The position numbers were made by a program, and so were the translations under genes. Below, piece after piece: positions 19,371-30,900 of a stretch of 64,000 nucleotides of DNA (positions are counted from its first letter, which is position 1; every line of letters begins with the position of its first letter). The notes beneath the pieces were generated by a model. It worked only from the letters and a program-made list of their open reading frames with translations, was not told where the DNA came from and ran no database searches. Origin of the DNA: Tetrapisispora phaffii CBS 4417 (lineage: Eukaryota; Ascomycota; Saccharomycetes; Saccharomycetales; Saccharomycetaceae). The stretch is taken from NCBI RefSeq assembly GCF_000236905.1, contig NC_016529.1:62001-126000 (forward strand), written 5' to 3'.

Positions 19371-21602
19371 TTACCTCTTGAAAGAAACATTTCTATTCTT
19401 GGCTGTTGGTCTTCTTCTCTTTGCTCCTTGTAAAGCATTCTCATTGTTATCTGCAGAGAATGGATCATACTTCCTTTTGTTCGGAGTTCTTCTTCTATTA
19501 TCTTGAGATAAAATTTTGTCACCTTTACTGTAGTCAATTACTGTATGATCTGAGTCAGCACTTCTACCACGTCCTCTATGTTGTCTATTTCTTCTGTCTT
19601 TAGTATCTTTTAAGACAATAATCTCATCTAAATCTTCCTGTTCCTCCTTATCTTCAAAAGCAGGCAAATGAGATTGTGAAATGACTTCTTCTGGCTCAGG
19701 AAATGGTTGCTTCATAGACTCTTTATGCGTATCTTGGACTTCCATGGAAAAGGCAATTTCTTCAGCTTGTTTCATTGCAGCATCTACTTCTTTTTGACGA
19801 TCACTTAGCTGTTGCTCTGTTATTAAATGCTTAGTTCCCTTGTCATATGTTATTATATCATCTCTAGAATTGAATATTTTGCTAAATACTAGAGAGTCTT
19901 TGCCCTCCTTTGATGTCACATCGTTCAAATTAGAATTGTTACTGGAATATTTTTCTAAGATATTTTCAAATTGAGAAACAATGAATTTAATTTGAGAAGT
20001 GCTTAAATCGTTTGAAGATGTTTCTTTATCCTTAGCTGTGGTGGATACTACTGTTGTAGAAATGTTATTATTTTTCATGTCCTCAAGTGTACTTTTGATT
20101 AAATTGGCAATCGCCTTTGCATTTGATCTTACTGGATCGGTCATCATTCTATTTACAGAAATGACGCCTGCTGGGTTAGTTGGTACATACTCAACTAACG
20201 AGGCAATTAATTGATTTGGCATAATATATCTTGGGGATTCATCATCTCTTCTAGCAATTGTGTCTCTCCATTCCCATAACCTTTTAACCAATTCAACTTT
20301 TTGAGAAGGTATATTATATTGGTATATCATAGAACGCCAAGGCATGTCACTTTCAGTAGGTGAAAAAACTGCAGAGCTTGGCAATGTTGGTTTGTATTTA
20401 GAATATTCAAATCTTCTTTTCGCCACTTTACGAGATTCATGCAACATGCTAGCTAGTTTATCTTCCTGAATTAACATATTTCTTAGTTGATCAAATATAT
20501 TTAATAAGAAATGCGTGTCAGCTCTTGCATAAGCATTCATTGCCTTTGAAAGAGGTCTTGTTCTCCAGTCTGCTAGTTGATATTGTTTTGAAGTTTTAAA
20601 ATGAGCAAACCTTTCCAATAGGTATGCTAAACTATGTCTTGGAAATCCAAGGGCTCTAGATGCATGATAGGTGTCAAACAAACTGACAATATACAATCCT
20701 AAATCTCTCTGTAACCAAATTATATCCATGAATGCCCCATGTAAAATTTTAGTGATTTTAGGATCAGTGAAAACTACATTCAAAACTTGCAATTTATCTC
20801 TCAAAGCAATGGTGTCAACTAAATAATCTGTGTTTCTAGTACTGATTTGCATTAAACATGTAATACCATAATAACTTCTGAAGTCATGGTGTTCTAAATC
20901 AACTGCTAATTCAGTAGCAGTTTTCAATTCATTTAACATAGCAGCTAAGCTTTCCTCATTATCTACCCAAATAGCCTCAGTCTCTTCCCACACCTTAGAT
21001 GGGATTGGATCAGAAAACTGCAATACTTGTTCGTTATATTCTTGTTTATCAATTTCTGTTTCATAAGGCTGAGGATAATGCTGAGGTGTATCTTCAGTCC
21101 CATCTACAATCTTCAATACCTCATCCAAAGGTACAACTGCATTTGGTTTGTCGGTTAATAAAGGCCTGAATGGGTGTGTCTCTGAATTATCAACTGGCAC
21201 CGAAAAATTTAATTGGGGTTTGGAAAGTCTTGTAACGTTATCTGATTCAAAATTTAATGAATCGTTTAAATATTTCATTTTTGGGTCATTAGAACTCTTC
21301 TGTGAGGCTTTTGATAAAGCATCAATTGAATGATCAGCTAGCTCAAACAAACTATCTAACAAATTTCCAATATCTTTCCATGATTCATCTAAATTTTCTT
21401 TTCCTTCTACAAGACCTTCACTATTTTCATCGACTGAAGATATTATGCTATTTATCATATCAGTAACTTTTTGAGATGTATTTGTTAGAGATGAAGCAAT
21501 TTCTTTATCTAAACTTCTATAGAAGTCAACATCTTGGGCAGCTAAAGCTGAAGCAGCCCTGACTGAGCTTACTACCAAGGGAAGTAGTTCGTCAGCATTC
21601 AT
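19371..21602 (-). CDS. RRP6: Nuclear exosome 3'-5' exonuclease Rrp6
   Basis: Nuclear exosome subunit that trims 5.8S rRNA, snoRNAs and other nuclear RNAs. An N-terminal PMC2NT domain (about 10-110) binds Rrp47. The DEDD-Y exonuclease domain has motif I AVDLEHHD (Asp235, Glu237), motif II HGAFMDIIWL (Asp293) and motif III NAYARADTH (Tyr358, Asp362), all intact. An HRDC domain follows (LVKRLWEWRDTIARRDDESP), then a basic C-terminal tail. The longer frame starts only at GTG; ATG 21602 gives MNADELLPLVVSSVRAAS and 743 residues against 733. It corresponds to YOR001W, the gene next to CEN15. Confidence 0.97.
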   Translation of the reverse strand: MNADELLPLVVSSVRAASALAAQDVDFYRSLDKEIASSLTNTSQKVTDMINSIISSVDENSEGLVEGKENLDESWKDIGNLLDSLFELADHSIDALSKASQKSSNDPKMKYLNDSLNFESDNVTRLSKPQLNFSVPVDNSETHPFRPLLTDKPNAVVPLDEVLKIVDGTEDTPQHYPQPYETEIDKQEYNEQVLQFSDPIPSKVWEETEAIWVDNEESLAAMLNELKTATELAVDLEHHDFRSYYGITCLMQISTRNTDYLVDTIALRDKLQVLNVVFTDPKITKILHGAFMDIIWLQRDLGLYIVSLFDTYHASRALGFPRHSLAYLLERFAHFKTSKQYQLADWRTRPLSKAMNAYARADTHFLLNIFDQLRNMLIQEDKLASMLHESRKVAKRRFEYSKYKPTLPSSAVFSPTESDMPWRSMIYQYNIPSQKVELVKRLWEWRDTIARRDDESPRYIMPNQLIASLVEYVPTNPAGVISVNRMMTDPVRSNAKAIANLIKSTLEDMKNNNISTTVVSTTAKDKETSSNDLSTSQIKFIVSQFENILEKYSSNNSNLNDVTSKEGKDSLVFSKIFNSRDDIITYDKGTKHLITEQQLSDRQKEVDAAMKQAEEIAFSMEVQDTHKESMKQPFPEPEEVISQSHLPAFEDKEEQEDLDEIIVLKDTKDRRNRQHRGRGRSADSDHTVIDYSKGDKILSQDNRRRTPNKRKYDPFSADNNENALQGAKRRRPTAKNRNVSFKR

Positions 21603-22024
21603 TGTATAGATTACGTCAAACACTGGTACTTTCTTGTATTCTATAGATATTTAGGCTTAAGTTGCTAATTTTTTAATCATTAATAGTTTATTCAGATATA
21701 TGCACATATCTATATTTATATATATTATATTTGAAGCTCATCACTTGAATAAATTTTTCAGTCTCGGCACCAAATTTCACTACAGGCTAAAACTTGTCCG
21801 TGAAAAAATAGCAACAAAATCAGAGATAAAGCGAATCCCTTCCTATAGAGCCTATTGTAAAAGCATAAAGGCATATCCATAGTACATAGTAAATTATAAA
21901 TATCTACTATAACAATAAGCTAACTAAAAACTAGATGAGTTTACCTTACTAGTTTCGTGCTATATATCCCCAACAAAGGCTTCTGACACTAACTCAGAGA
22001 TGTAATATTGTACAGTCTTAACAT

Positions 22025-22230
22025 ATTTTCTATGTTCGGAAACAGTAAAATTAAATTTATATTAATGTCATATTAAATTCTGAATATTTATATATTATAG
22101 CATTCTTTATTTTATGTTTTAGAATTTTTATAAGTTATATTTTTGTTTTAAATTATGTTTTGAAATTATTCTTTTAGATTTAAGTTTTTTAATATTATTA
22201 AATAATATTATGCTTATCCGAACAAAAAAT
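22025..22230. other. Candidate point centromere: AT-rich tract between two CDEIII-like motifs
   Basis: The RRP6-PHO80 gap corresponds to the CEN15 interval of S. cerevisiae, and YPT7 (next to CEN13) lies on the same side as RRP6. Within it, 22043-22214 is roughly 88% A+T by hand count, in the manner of CDEII. On its left, the minus strand reads TTTCCGAACATAGAAAAT (22042 to 22025), a close match to the CDEIII core TTTCCGAA with A-run spacing. On its right, the plus strand reads TATCCGAACAAAAAAT (22215-22230), a second, slightly weaker match. Both point outward from the tract. I find no exact CDEI (RTCACRTG) at the expected distance, so orientation and exact limits are unsettled. Confidence 0.5.
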
Positions 22231-22484
22231 GTTGTTTTGTATGAGTTATTGTTATTTGTCGCATAGAAAAACATGAAAATTTTCAAGCATAAAAGTTTGT
22301 TTTTTGGTCATCGAAGTTCATTAGGAGGCGGTAAATAAAATTTATTATTTTATTATTCCTTAGCAGGATCACAAAAGATTGAAGCTATCTAAAGTTGAAT
22401 AAGAGATAGTATTATTTAAATTATACTAATTAAATAACTTATCTATGCATTATTTGAGTTGTGATGGTTACTGTTCGAAATATT

Positions 22485-23555
22485 CTATTCATTAGAATTT
22501 AAAATATTGTATTTAGGTGCGTATTCAGGAGAATATTTGGGCACTTTTGGTAGACCATCTTCTGGTTTTGACATAACTGATTTATCAGTTTGTTGAATTT
22601 GTTCTCCCTTTGTAAGAATATTAACATGATCATCATAGTTCCTTTTCTGTGGTGTTATATGCTGAGCGTAGATTTGTATAACTTTCCTGTTGTCATCGAT
22701 ATCTGAAATATTTGTATCATTATAATTAGTTTGGATTATGTAGTTGACTTTTTTTGATTTATCAGTTGAATTCTTTAATAAACCAACTATTTGAACCATT
22801 TTTCTGTAATATATGTTTAAAACATTATATCCACTATTTGGATGGGTTAACTCCGGTTGAATATTTGCGGCTAATAAATCACCTAAATCAAGCGTGAATT
22901 GACTGCTTTTCTTTTCCAGTTTACATAATTTTATATTATCATCTCTTGGTATAATTCTGTAATTAATTCTTCGCAGGAAATCTGTTTCTAAAATATTTAA
23001 TTCACTACATCTGACACCTCCAACTTTTGCATAATGAGAATTTGTGCAAAATGAATCACTTAAACCTTTACTTGCCACAGTTGTTGCAGCCAACAGAAAT
23101 CTGTGAACTGTTAAAGAATTTATTTTAAACTCTGGGTAGACTGACGATAGTAAATCGATATAATAAAGGGACGATAAAAGTACAGAATGCTCTAGAGAAG
23201 CATATTTTGTTAGCCGTATCAAGTAATTATTAACTGAAATATTTGGTGGAACTCTTGAATGAAATCTTGTTAAATTTATCATATTGTTGTTATTTTTATT
23301 ATTTACATCTGTTTGCGTTGGGATCATTGCAGAATTGTTTTCTGTTAAAATTTCATTTCTATCGTTAATTTGAATCAAAAATGTTAACATTCTGGAAATT
23401 AGAACAACTAAATCAGAACGTGAGCATTTTAAGAACGATGTTGGTAACATTATTGTTTCTATATTCTCATCATTATTGTTATCACTATCATTATGGTTAG
23501 TATTATTACAAATATTGGGAATATTATTTGTTTTAAAGGTTAGGTGCTCAGCCAT
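22485..23555 (-). CDS. PHO80: Cyclin Pho80 of the phosphate pathway
   Basis: Pho80-type cyclin. With the kinase Pho85 it phosphorylates Pho4 when phosphate is plentiful, keeping PHO genes off. The cyclin core spans about residues 40-215: SRSDLVVLISRMLTFLIQIND, FHSRVPPNISVNNYLIRLTK, LTVHRFLLAATTVASKGLSD and KVGGVRCSELNILETDFLRR. The protein is 356 residues against about 293, with Asn/Asp-rich inserts near the N-terminus and between the first helices, plus a longer C-terminal tail. The ATG at 23555 is clear. It corresponds to YOL001W, the first gene on the other side of CEN15. Confidence 0.95.
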   Translation of the reverse strand: MAEHLTFKTNNIPNICNNTNHNDSDNNNDENIETIMLPTSFLKCSRSDLVVLISRMLTFLIQINDRNEILTENNSAMIPTQTDVNNKNNNNMINLTRFHSRVPPNISVNNYLIRLTKYASLEHSVLLSSLYYIDLLSSVYPEFKINSLTVHRFLLAATTVASKGLSDSFCTNSHYAKVGGVRCSELNILETDFLRRINYRIIPRDDNIKLCKLEKKSSQFTLDLGDLLAANIQPELTHPNSGYNVLNIYYRKMVQIVGLLKNSTDKSKKVNYIIQTNYNDTNISDIDDNRKVIQIYAQHITPQKRNYDDHVNILTKGEQIQQTDKSVMSKPEDGLPKVPKYSPEYAPKYNILNSNE

Positions 23556-25337
23556 AATGTTCAGAATCGATTATTAGAAGATGATGAGATGTTTTATTAA
23601 GAGGTTTTCAATGTTCCTTGTGTTTAGGTAATTATAATATTGTTAAAGTTGTGTCTTTATTCTATTCTTCACTCTCTTTTCAATAGGCAAAGCATAATTA
23701 TATTCTTGTGTTGTTGGTGAATAAAAAAAGTTATTTGAACTATTTTAAAAGTGTAACTGAAGTGGAAGGTTGTTGGTTTTTTCTAACAGCTGTGAGTTAT
23801 GTTAACAGTAGTAGTAACGGTATATATTTATCTATCTTTGTTTAATTTCCAGCCTCAATAAAAACAGTTGATTGAGTTTTGTTTTGTTTTTATATTTTTT
23901 AGTCAATAGATTTGATCTTGTAAGTATAAATATTGCTTCAATAGGTTCTATGAATTTAAATGTTATTCTAGATTGTATTCATTAATTATATATATATATG
24001 CATATAGGACTAAATTTGATCATAAATTTTCTTTTTTGAACTAAAGCTGTTTCAGATATGCGTACATAAACAATGAGAATAAAACACCGAATCAATATAG
24101 TTACAGTTAATATAGGATTTCTTTGTAATTAGTTTATGAATTTTACAAAGAACTAAGAACTAGGGTCGAGAAATATGACTATAAAACCAAATGCTAATGT
24201 TATTATTGTTAATAATCACTAGAAAGCTATTTTTTGGATAATGATGATTATATTATTGGTGAATGAAATCATTTAGTTTTATAAATTTTCACTATTTTAC
24301 ATTGTTCTTTTTCATGCTCACAATGGGACAAGTGAATAATAAAAAAGTTGACTGATGGAGCTTTTGAAATTTCAAGAATAAGAAAAAATATAATGAAAGA
24401 AACATAACAAACTACCCACAACACGATATGACACTAAGAAGAAAAATGGAATATTTACGATGAAGAAATAAGTAAATATATGTAGAGATATATATTTAAC
24501 AGTTAATCTTTTGAAGAATAATGGTAAGTTATAATATAATGTAATGAATTATTGAGAAATCGTAACTTTTACAACATGTGTTCCTTGATGCTTGATGCTT
24601 GGTAAAATAAACTTATGCGAGTTCCAAATATTTCGTAACTTAGGTAACCAACCAGTGCTGAATTAGGAATAACAAAACACTATTATTATTGTGTAGCGTC
24701 GTCTAATTTTGGAAAGCTTGCATAAATTTGAAACGTGTTGCAGCATTATATTCAATTAGTACTTATATGACTCTCGTACGTTTTTGGTTAACAAGACACG
24801 AATTTAGAATGTCACAATCTTAATAAAGAAGAGAAGATATTAGATGATCACGGGGATAAGATAAGGATTCGGTATTCTGTTACGAAATTACTATGTTCGC
24901 TATGTGTGTTGCATTTTATAATAAAGTCGTGGGTTGATTGATTTGTAAAAAAGGCCTATCTGTTGATGCTGGGGGACAACAGTAATTTTTGTTTATGAGA
25001 TGTTTTTTCGTTTTTGGTTATAATTGGTAACAATAGCTAACAGTTATTTTAGTGCGCATTGCAAACCATTATACACAAGCACCATTATTAAACCCAAGAA
25101 GCTTATATATGTTGCAACATTTTGATATTATGAAAGATAGAGTTATTATATAAAACGTTCTTTTGGATTATTAATCAAAGACAATCTTTCACCTTAATGT
25201 TGCTTGATTTAAGTTAAACTAGATAAATATTGTATGTTACAAGATTAGCAGTAAAAAGATAAATGCGTAAATTCATGTAATCTGACGAATTTATCTGAAA
25301 TTTGTATAATAAAGAAAATAGGGTCAAAAAACAAAAA
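23556..25337. other. Long AT-rich gap where IZH2 would be expected
   Basis: About 1.8 kb with no convincing ORF. In S. cerevisiae IZH2 (YOL002C) lies between PHO80 and PFA4; no remnant is recognisable here. The PHO80 promoter must lie at the left end. I see no RNA gene before the tRNA at the right end. Confidence 0.5.
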
Positions 25338-25410
25338 TGCTTCCAACCAGAGTCGAACTGATGATCTCCACATTACTAGTGTGGCGCCTTACCAACTTGG
25401 CCATAGAAGC
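25338..25410 (-). tRNA. tRNA-Thr (anticodon AGT)
   Basis: Intronless tRNA. The acceptor arms GCTTCTA and TGGAAGC pair (one G-U), discriminator A. The anticodon loop CTAGTAA gives AGT, reading ACU/ACC. The T arm carries AGTTCGACTCT. It closely resembles S. cerevisiae tRNA-Thr(AGT). A probable LTR relic starts about 250 bp upstream of its 5' end. Confidence 0.96.
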
Positions 25411-25657
25411 AGTTATATTACGGAATCTGTAATATTTTAGGATTTTGTAAGTAACAATATTAGTGGGGAATATATAAAAAATTTTGGTAAGGTCAATATA
25501 ATTGGATGAGAAGCATCTTTTTGTGGAGAAACAAGCGTTGGAACAGTGGTAGGTTTACTGTATACGCCATCACCTGGCTAGTTAAGTTGTTGGTGCTTGT
25601 TCTGCTCATTAGTTGAATTCATTGCTTTAATATATTAAAAGTTATTATATTATATAT

Positions 25658-26050
25658 GTTGGAAATGACACTGGACACAAAACTGAATATACGATACCAA
25701 ATATGACTTCTTCAAGAACTTATTGTTGTAAACCTAAAACAATAGTGCCTACGAGAATGTAATATCAGACTTTCCAAGGCATAAATAGTATTGTCGAACC
25801 ATCGATCTGCCATACATGTTCAACTCGACGTCGTCGTCTCGTTGGACAGAACGGTAGATTGAAATATTATGTATATATAAACTCCAGTAATCAATAGTTA
25901 ACAATTCATTGATCCAGGTCCAAGAGACCAGAGAGATTAATCTAATTATATAGTATATAATTTAACTACATTTTAATATATTAAAGCGATGAATACAACT
26001 ATTGAGCAAGACTGAAGTAACTAAACTACTCGTTTGTTAATCTTGAATTT
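25658..26050 (+). mobile_element. Probable solo LTR (Ty-like), upstream of tRNA-Thr
   Basis: Begins TGTTGGAAATGACACTGG, the TGTTGGAA-type end seen in yeast Ty LTRs. It has a TATA-like stretch near 25872-25882 and an AGAGACCAGAGAGA motif near 25924. The same start (TGGAA-ATGACA-TG) and the same AGAGACCAGA motif, in the same order, recur on the minus strand upstream of the tRNA-Pro (54763-55060). The position about 250 bp upstream of a tRNA gene fits Ty targeting. The right end is an estimate from the other copy; no internal coding region remains. Confidence 0.4.
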
Positions 26051-26586
26051 CGTTGAATCTTATTACTTGTAATTCGCCTTTACAACTAACGGATCCGTAG
26101 ATATCTTAACCTCTTGATTATGAAATCTCCGATTCCTGAGAGTTTTACACTAATAAATGTGAGCTTTCACCCATAGTACTTTCTCTTACCGCTTTATTCC
26201 ACTTTGCATATTGTTAAATATTTTTATAATTACAAGATTTTGATTAATCATTAGAATAGTATTAGAACAGTTTAATCTTTGCAATAATTGATGGTCAATT
26301 GGCTTTTATGAAAGATAAGAATTGTCGGAAGGATTCTAAAATCAATTATCATCATGTGATCTTGGCATCAAAGTCTTATAGATTACTTATTAAGAACCTT
26401 TATGTATTCGTAGATGAATAATTATAAAATACTGTTTTTTAGTCTTTTAAACTGTTAATGATCTCTCCAATTATATATATAATTATATCTTTACCGCCTA
26501 TATTTCACTGTCATTGCCAATAATAATAGTATTAAGTTATAAAGGGAATCTGTGCAGCTTTCGAAACGTACTGGTTGGTAACTAAG

Positions 26587-27729
26587 ATGCCGGTAAAATT
26601 TAAGTGGCCATGGATGGGTATTGCAATCCCTTGTGTTTTAATATCATTTATTGGCTACCTATCACATTACTATATTCTAAGACAGCATCTATCATTGATT
26701 AAACAATGCTATTTCGAATTTTCACTCACTATGATTTGGGTCTCATATTACATGGCTATCATTATTAATCCAGGTAAACCAGGTAAGAATTTCAAACCGT
26801 TACCTCATGAATGGAGGAATTTTTGTAAGAAATGTAACAACTACAAGCCAGAGCGTTCTCACCATTGTAAAACTTGTAATCAATGCGTGTTGATGATGGA
26901 TCACCATTGTCCCTGGACAATGAATTGTATTGGCTTTAATAATTTCCCACATTTTATGAGATTTTTATTATGGATTATGGCCACAACAGGCTTCCTTTTG
27001 TTCTATCAAATTAAAAGAATCATATATATGTGGAATAATAGGAACTTACCATCTTATCTTTTCGAAAGATCAGAAGTCATTGCGTTATTCGTATGCACAC
27101 CATTAAACTTATTTATTTTACTAACAATTACATTACTATTCTGCAGATGTTTATTTAATCAAATAATAAATGGTAAGACACAGATTGAAGATTGGGAAAT
27201 GGATAGGTTAGAAAATAGGTTTTATTTAAAAAAATTATTGCCTCAATTAATACTAAATCTGTGGGAACTTTATCCTGAGTTAAAATCTGCGAAACACGAT
27301 GAGGAAGCTGAAAGACTGATAGAAAAGAAAGGAATACGATACGATAGTATCGTGAACTTTCCATATGATTTAGGTATTTTTAAAAACATTACAGCACTTG
27401 TTGGTCAGCCTTTATACTGGCTGTGGCCTTTTGGAGGACCATCTGGAAATGGTATGAACTTCGAAAAAAATGAAATCGCACTTTTTGATCCTGATTCCTC
27501 ACTACCAGTATTTACTTTGGCCTTGCCATGGCCACCTGATAAAGGACGTCACAATAATAGCAAAACTTTAAATACTGATTCAAATGTTGAATTTATAACA
27601 ACAGATGGGGAACAAGTGGTAAGAAATAGAACACATGCCAAAAATCCAATTTTAAGTAGAGAAGAATGGTTTAATGAATGGGGAGAAAACTTGGAGGATT
27701 TTGGCGTTGATGTAGAAATGGAAAACTAG
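26587..27729 (+). CDS. PFA4: Protein S-palmitoyltransferase Pfa4
   Basis: DHHC-family palmitoyltransferase of the ER; its best-known substrate is chitin synthase Chs3. The Cys-rich DHHC domain is complete: CKKCNNYKPERSHHCKTCNQ, then DHHC at 105-108 with catalytic Cys108, then PWTMNCIGF. Hydrophobic segments flank it near 10-30, 44-62, 115-135 and 165-185. The frame extends four codons upstream to a TTG, but the ATG at 26587 gives MPVKFKWPWMGIAIP, the family start, and 380 residues against 378. It corresponds to YOL003C. Confidence 0.96.
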   Translation: MPVKFKWPWMGIAIPCVLISFIGYLSHYYILRQHLSLIKQCYFEFSLTMIWVSYYMAIIINPGKPGKNFKPLPHEWRNFCKKCNNYKPERSHHCKTCNQCVLMMDHHCPWTMNCIGFNNFPHFMRFLLWIMATTGFLLFYQIKRIIYMWNNRNLPSYLFERSEVIALFVCTPLNLFILLTITLLFCRCLFNQIINGKTQIEDWEMDRLENRFYLKKLLPQLILNLWELYPELKSAKHDEEAERLIEKKGIRYDSIVNFPYDLGIFKNITALVGQPLYWLWPFGGPSGNGMNFEKNEIALFDPDSSLPVFTLALPWPPDKGRHNNSKTLNTDSNVEFITTDGEQVVRNRTHAKNPILSREEWFNEWGENLEDFGVDVEMEN

Positions 27730-27955
27730 AAAGGTATGTAGTGTATATATTTTAAAATTAAAGGCTATTTGATGTTATTTTTAATACTGGAAATAAAATA
27801 AGTAACAGTTTTGTTGTTGTTACGCTAATTCAGGAATATTGAAGAATATTTAAGTCGATTTACGAAAAGTAACTTTCCTTTTATATTATTATTTTTAATT
27901 ACATATTGTACCAATAATTCGCACTTGGGTTACTTAATTAAACGTCGATACTCAT

Positions 27956-30900
27956 TTAAGCTTTAACTTCGTTAGTTGTAGAACTAGATGATTCGACAAC
28001 CTTTGATTCCAAATTAGCAACATCAGGTGTTTCTTCTTCTTGAGTCTTTTCTTTATTTTCTAAAGGCTTGTTTGGAATTGCAGCAACAACTGGAACAACA
28101 TAATTCTTTAGTGAACCATACTTTTTGATATGACTGTATTTAAGATTTATGTTGTTGATCTCGTCTTCAGACAGAGATTGTTTCCAACCAAATTTACCGT
28201 TTAAAAATGCATTCACCCTATCAATAGATAGCTTCTTCTTATTCTTATAATCATCGCTAGTTACATCAATAGGGTATTTGTTCATCGATAGACGAGAAAA
28301 TGTATCGAATGAACCAGGTTCAATTTCTAGAGCATAATTTTCTGGACTTATTTTTATCTTTAAATCTGATTGCGACACACCTTTTGGTGAATACTTATCG
28401 TTAATAACTTCTTCTTCTTCAGCGTAGGCTTCCTCAGTTTCAAGTATTTTCTCCAAAAATGGAATTTGAATTTCCTCCTGTGGAACACCTTCTGTTGGAT
28501 GAGATAATGCATAAGAGGTAATATAATATTTCCATTTTTCTTCAGCAGTCTTTGGTTCACCTAAAGTTAAGTCATCCATGCCGATATATTGGATACTAAT
28601 GTTATCTGAACTTTTATTAAATTCGATGCGGAACATATTATCTGTTGTGCTCATGTGAGATCTAGCTTGTAAACGATACAAAATTTGATCTTTTGAACTA
28701 GTGGTAGCGCAGCTTCTGTCTTTTTCCATTAACATCATAATTTCAGCTGTCTTTGTATCTGACATAATAGTATGAGCATGTTTCACAATCGATTGAGTAA
28801 CCTTGTCAATGGTGTAAAGCTTAAAGGCTTTATTTCTAAAAGCTTGACGTAAACTTTCTTCAAACCAATGATGTTCAAGATTACCTTCAATCAATCTTGT
28901 GCTTAAATCTAGCAATTGTTTATAACTATCAGTACCCTCAAAATCTAAGCCCATATTTTTTAACTGAGTGGAAACCAAATTTAAATCTTTTGCAAATGGA
29001 ACAATCGATCTATTCTTAATCTCTTCAGTGACCTCTGCATTCATTTGTTTAGCTTCATTTAATCGTTCATATAAAGTTATTAAATGACGGATAAAGACGT
29101 AAATATTGGTGTTACCAAATATGTTATATTTGGAACGGTTTTGGATAATACCTAGCGAATTTGCATCGTCTACAATACTGCCTAATAACCATGGTTTTTG
29201 TGCTTCTTGTCTTATTAATTCATCGTCATCAACAGATGTGGCTGAAGAAATGTCATTAGAGAAAGTTTCGTTCTTGTCTAAACCTTGCTTAACTTTTTGA
29301 TATTTCACTTTGTCTAATATATCATGAAATGAGATATCATCATCCTCAATACTACGTTTCTTTGGAAATTTATCAGAGTCACCAGAACTTTCTTCTGAGT
29401 CTGTTTTGGTATCGTCCAATGGTGATCTAATTTTAATTGCAGCCTTGATATCCGCTAGTGGGATAAAGAAAAACAATGAAATGAAGCTTTGTAAGAAATC
29501 TCTTAATCTTTCTTTATCTGGATTTGAGTAATTAGAAGTATGATTTATGAATACGTCAGTCAATTTTAGAATGTCATATAGAATTTGTCTATCTGCAACT
29601 TTATAGTCCAATTGACTCTTGGGTTTAGGTGTCAACCAATGTAACTTTTTGTTAGTTTGATCTACCTTAATACTGCTTATTTCAGAGATCAATTGTTTAG
29701 TGGTTAATAATTTTTTATCAGCTTGTTTAAAAGTTAAACCTAAATGATCTAATGATTTGTAATAAACTTTTTGTTGTAATTCTCTCCAAACTTTATTCCA
29801 CTCACGTTGGGCTCTCCTCCATTCTTCATCTTTTTGCTTTAACCTTTTCAAAATAATTGGAACTGCGACAGCTGGATATTCGTGCAATGCATCAATTAAT
29901 TCAAAACCTCTTTCTTTTCCATAAACTTTTCTAATAACTTTTTGATAAATTGTGACAGAAGTATGGCCTAAACCAATAGGTAACTTAAAGTTAGCTCTTT
30001 CTTCTTCAGTCATATTAGCGATTTTACTTGCAATGGTTTCTAAAGTTTGGATGGTTCTTAAATTTGATTCGATATAGAAATCATATTCATGTCTTTCCTC
30101 TTCGATTTTGAATAATGTCTCTTCGTATTGATTTTTACGATGGGCAATGAACCCAGAATCTTCAGAAGCCCATACAGGATGACCAACCCAATCATCATTC
30201 AAAACTTCCCAACACATTTCATCTCTACCGGAACAAGGCATGAATGTATCAGTTTTAGGCAATTTTTTGTAACTTGGGCCATATGCTTCGCATAGATCCA
30301 AATCTAACTTATGCTTTTCATGTACTATATTTTCGATATGTTTTGGTTTGTCTTGATAACCAACAAATCCTTTGAACCAGTCAAATAATTCCTTGTTTGA
30401 ACCTAAATAGTATTGAACTTTTTCTACTAACTCGTTCACATTTAAAATGTTTTGAGAATATAAATTCAAAATTTTTAAGAATTCCATATAAATTTGTTTA
30501 TTGTTGATGAATTTTTTGGCTTTATCGAAGAAGTTTGTTTCCTCGACCAAAGACAAACTGTCTTCAATAGGTTCGACAGGTTCAGGAATAACAGGAACAA
30601 TGCTTGGATCTAAATCAATTTCAGGTCTTACGGATATATCTTGTGGATATCCTCCATCCATTTGCATTTGCATTTGCATTTGTAATTGTTGTTGCTGTTG
30701 CTGCTGTTGCTGCTGTTGTTGTTGAATGGAAATATGTTGTTGAGCTTGTAATTGATTTAATTCAGCTGGTGAATAATTGACATTTGCAAGATTTCTAGCT
30801 GTTTGACCATCCATCATGGGACTTCCTCTCAACTCAGAAATTTGCATTGCTTCATTTGTTAATTGAGTCGTTGATTGTTGTTGAGCCGGAGTGTAGGCTT

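Noticed and set aside
21739..21746. ATCACTTG as a CDEI partner for the candidate centromere
   Set aside because: It is one base off consensus and about 300-470 bp from the CDEIII-like motifs, with non-AT-rich sequence in between.
26353..26360. Exact CDEI-type site (ATCACATG on the minus strand) as the centromere
   Set aside because: No CDEIII-like CCG core lies at a suitable distance across an AT-rich tract, and it is 4 kb from the RRP6-PHO80 gap.
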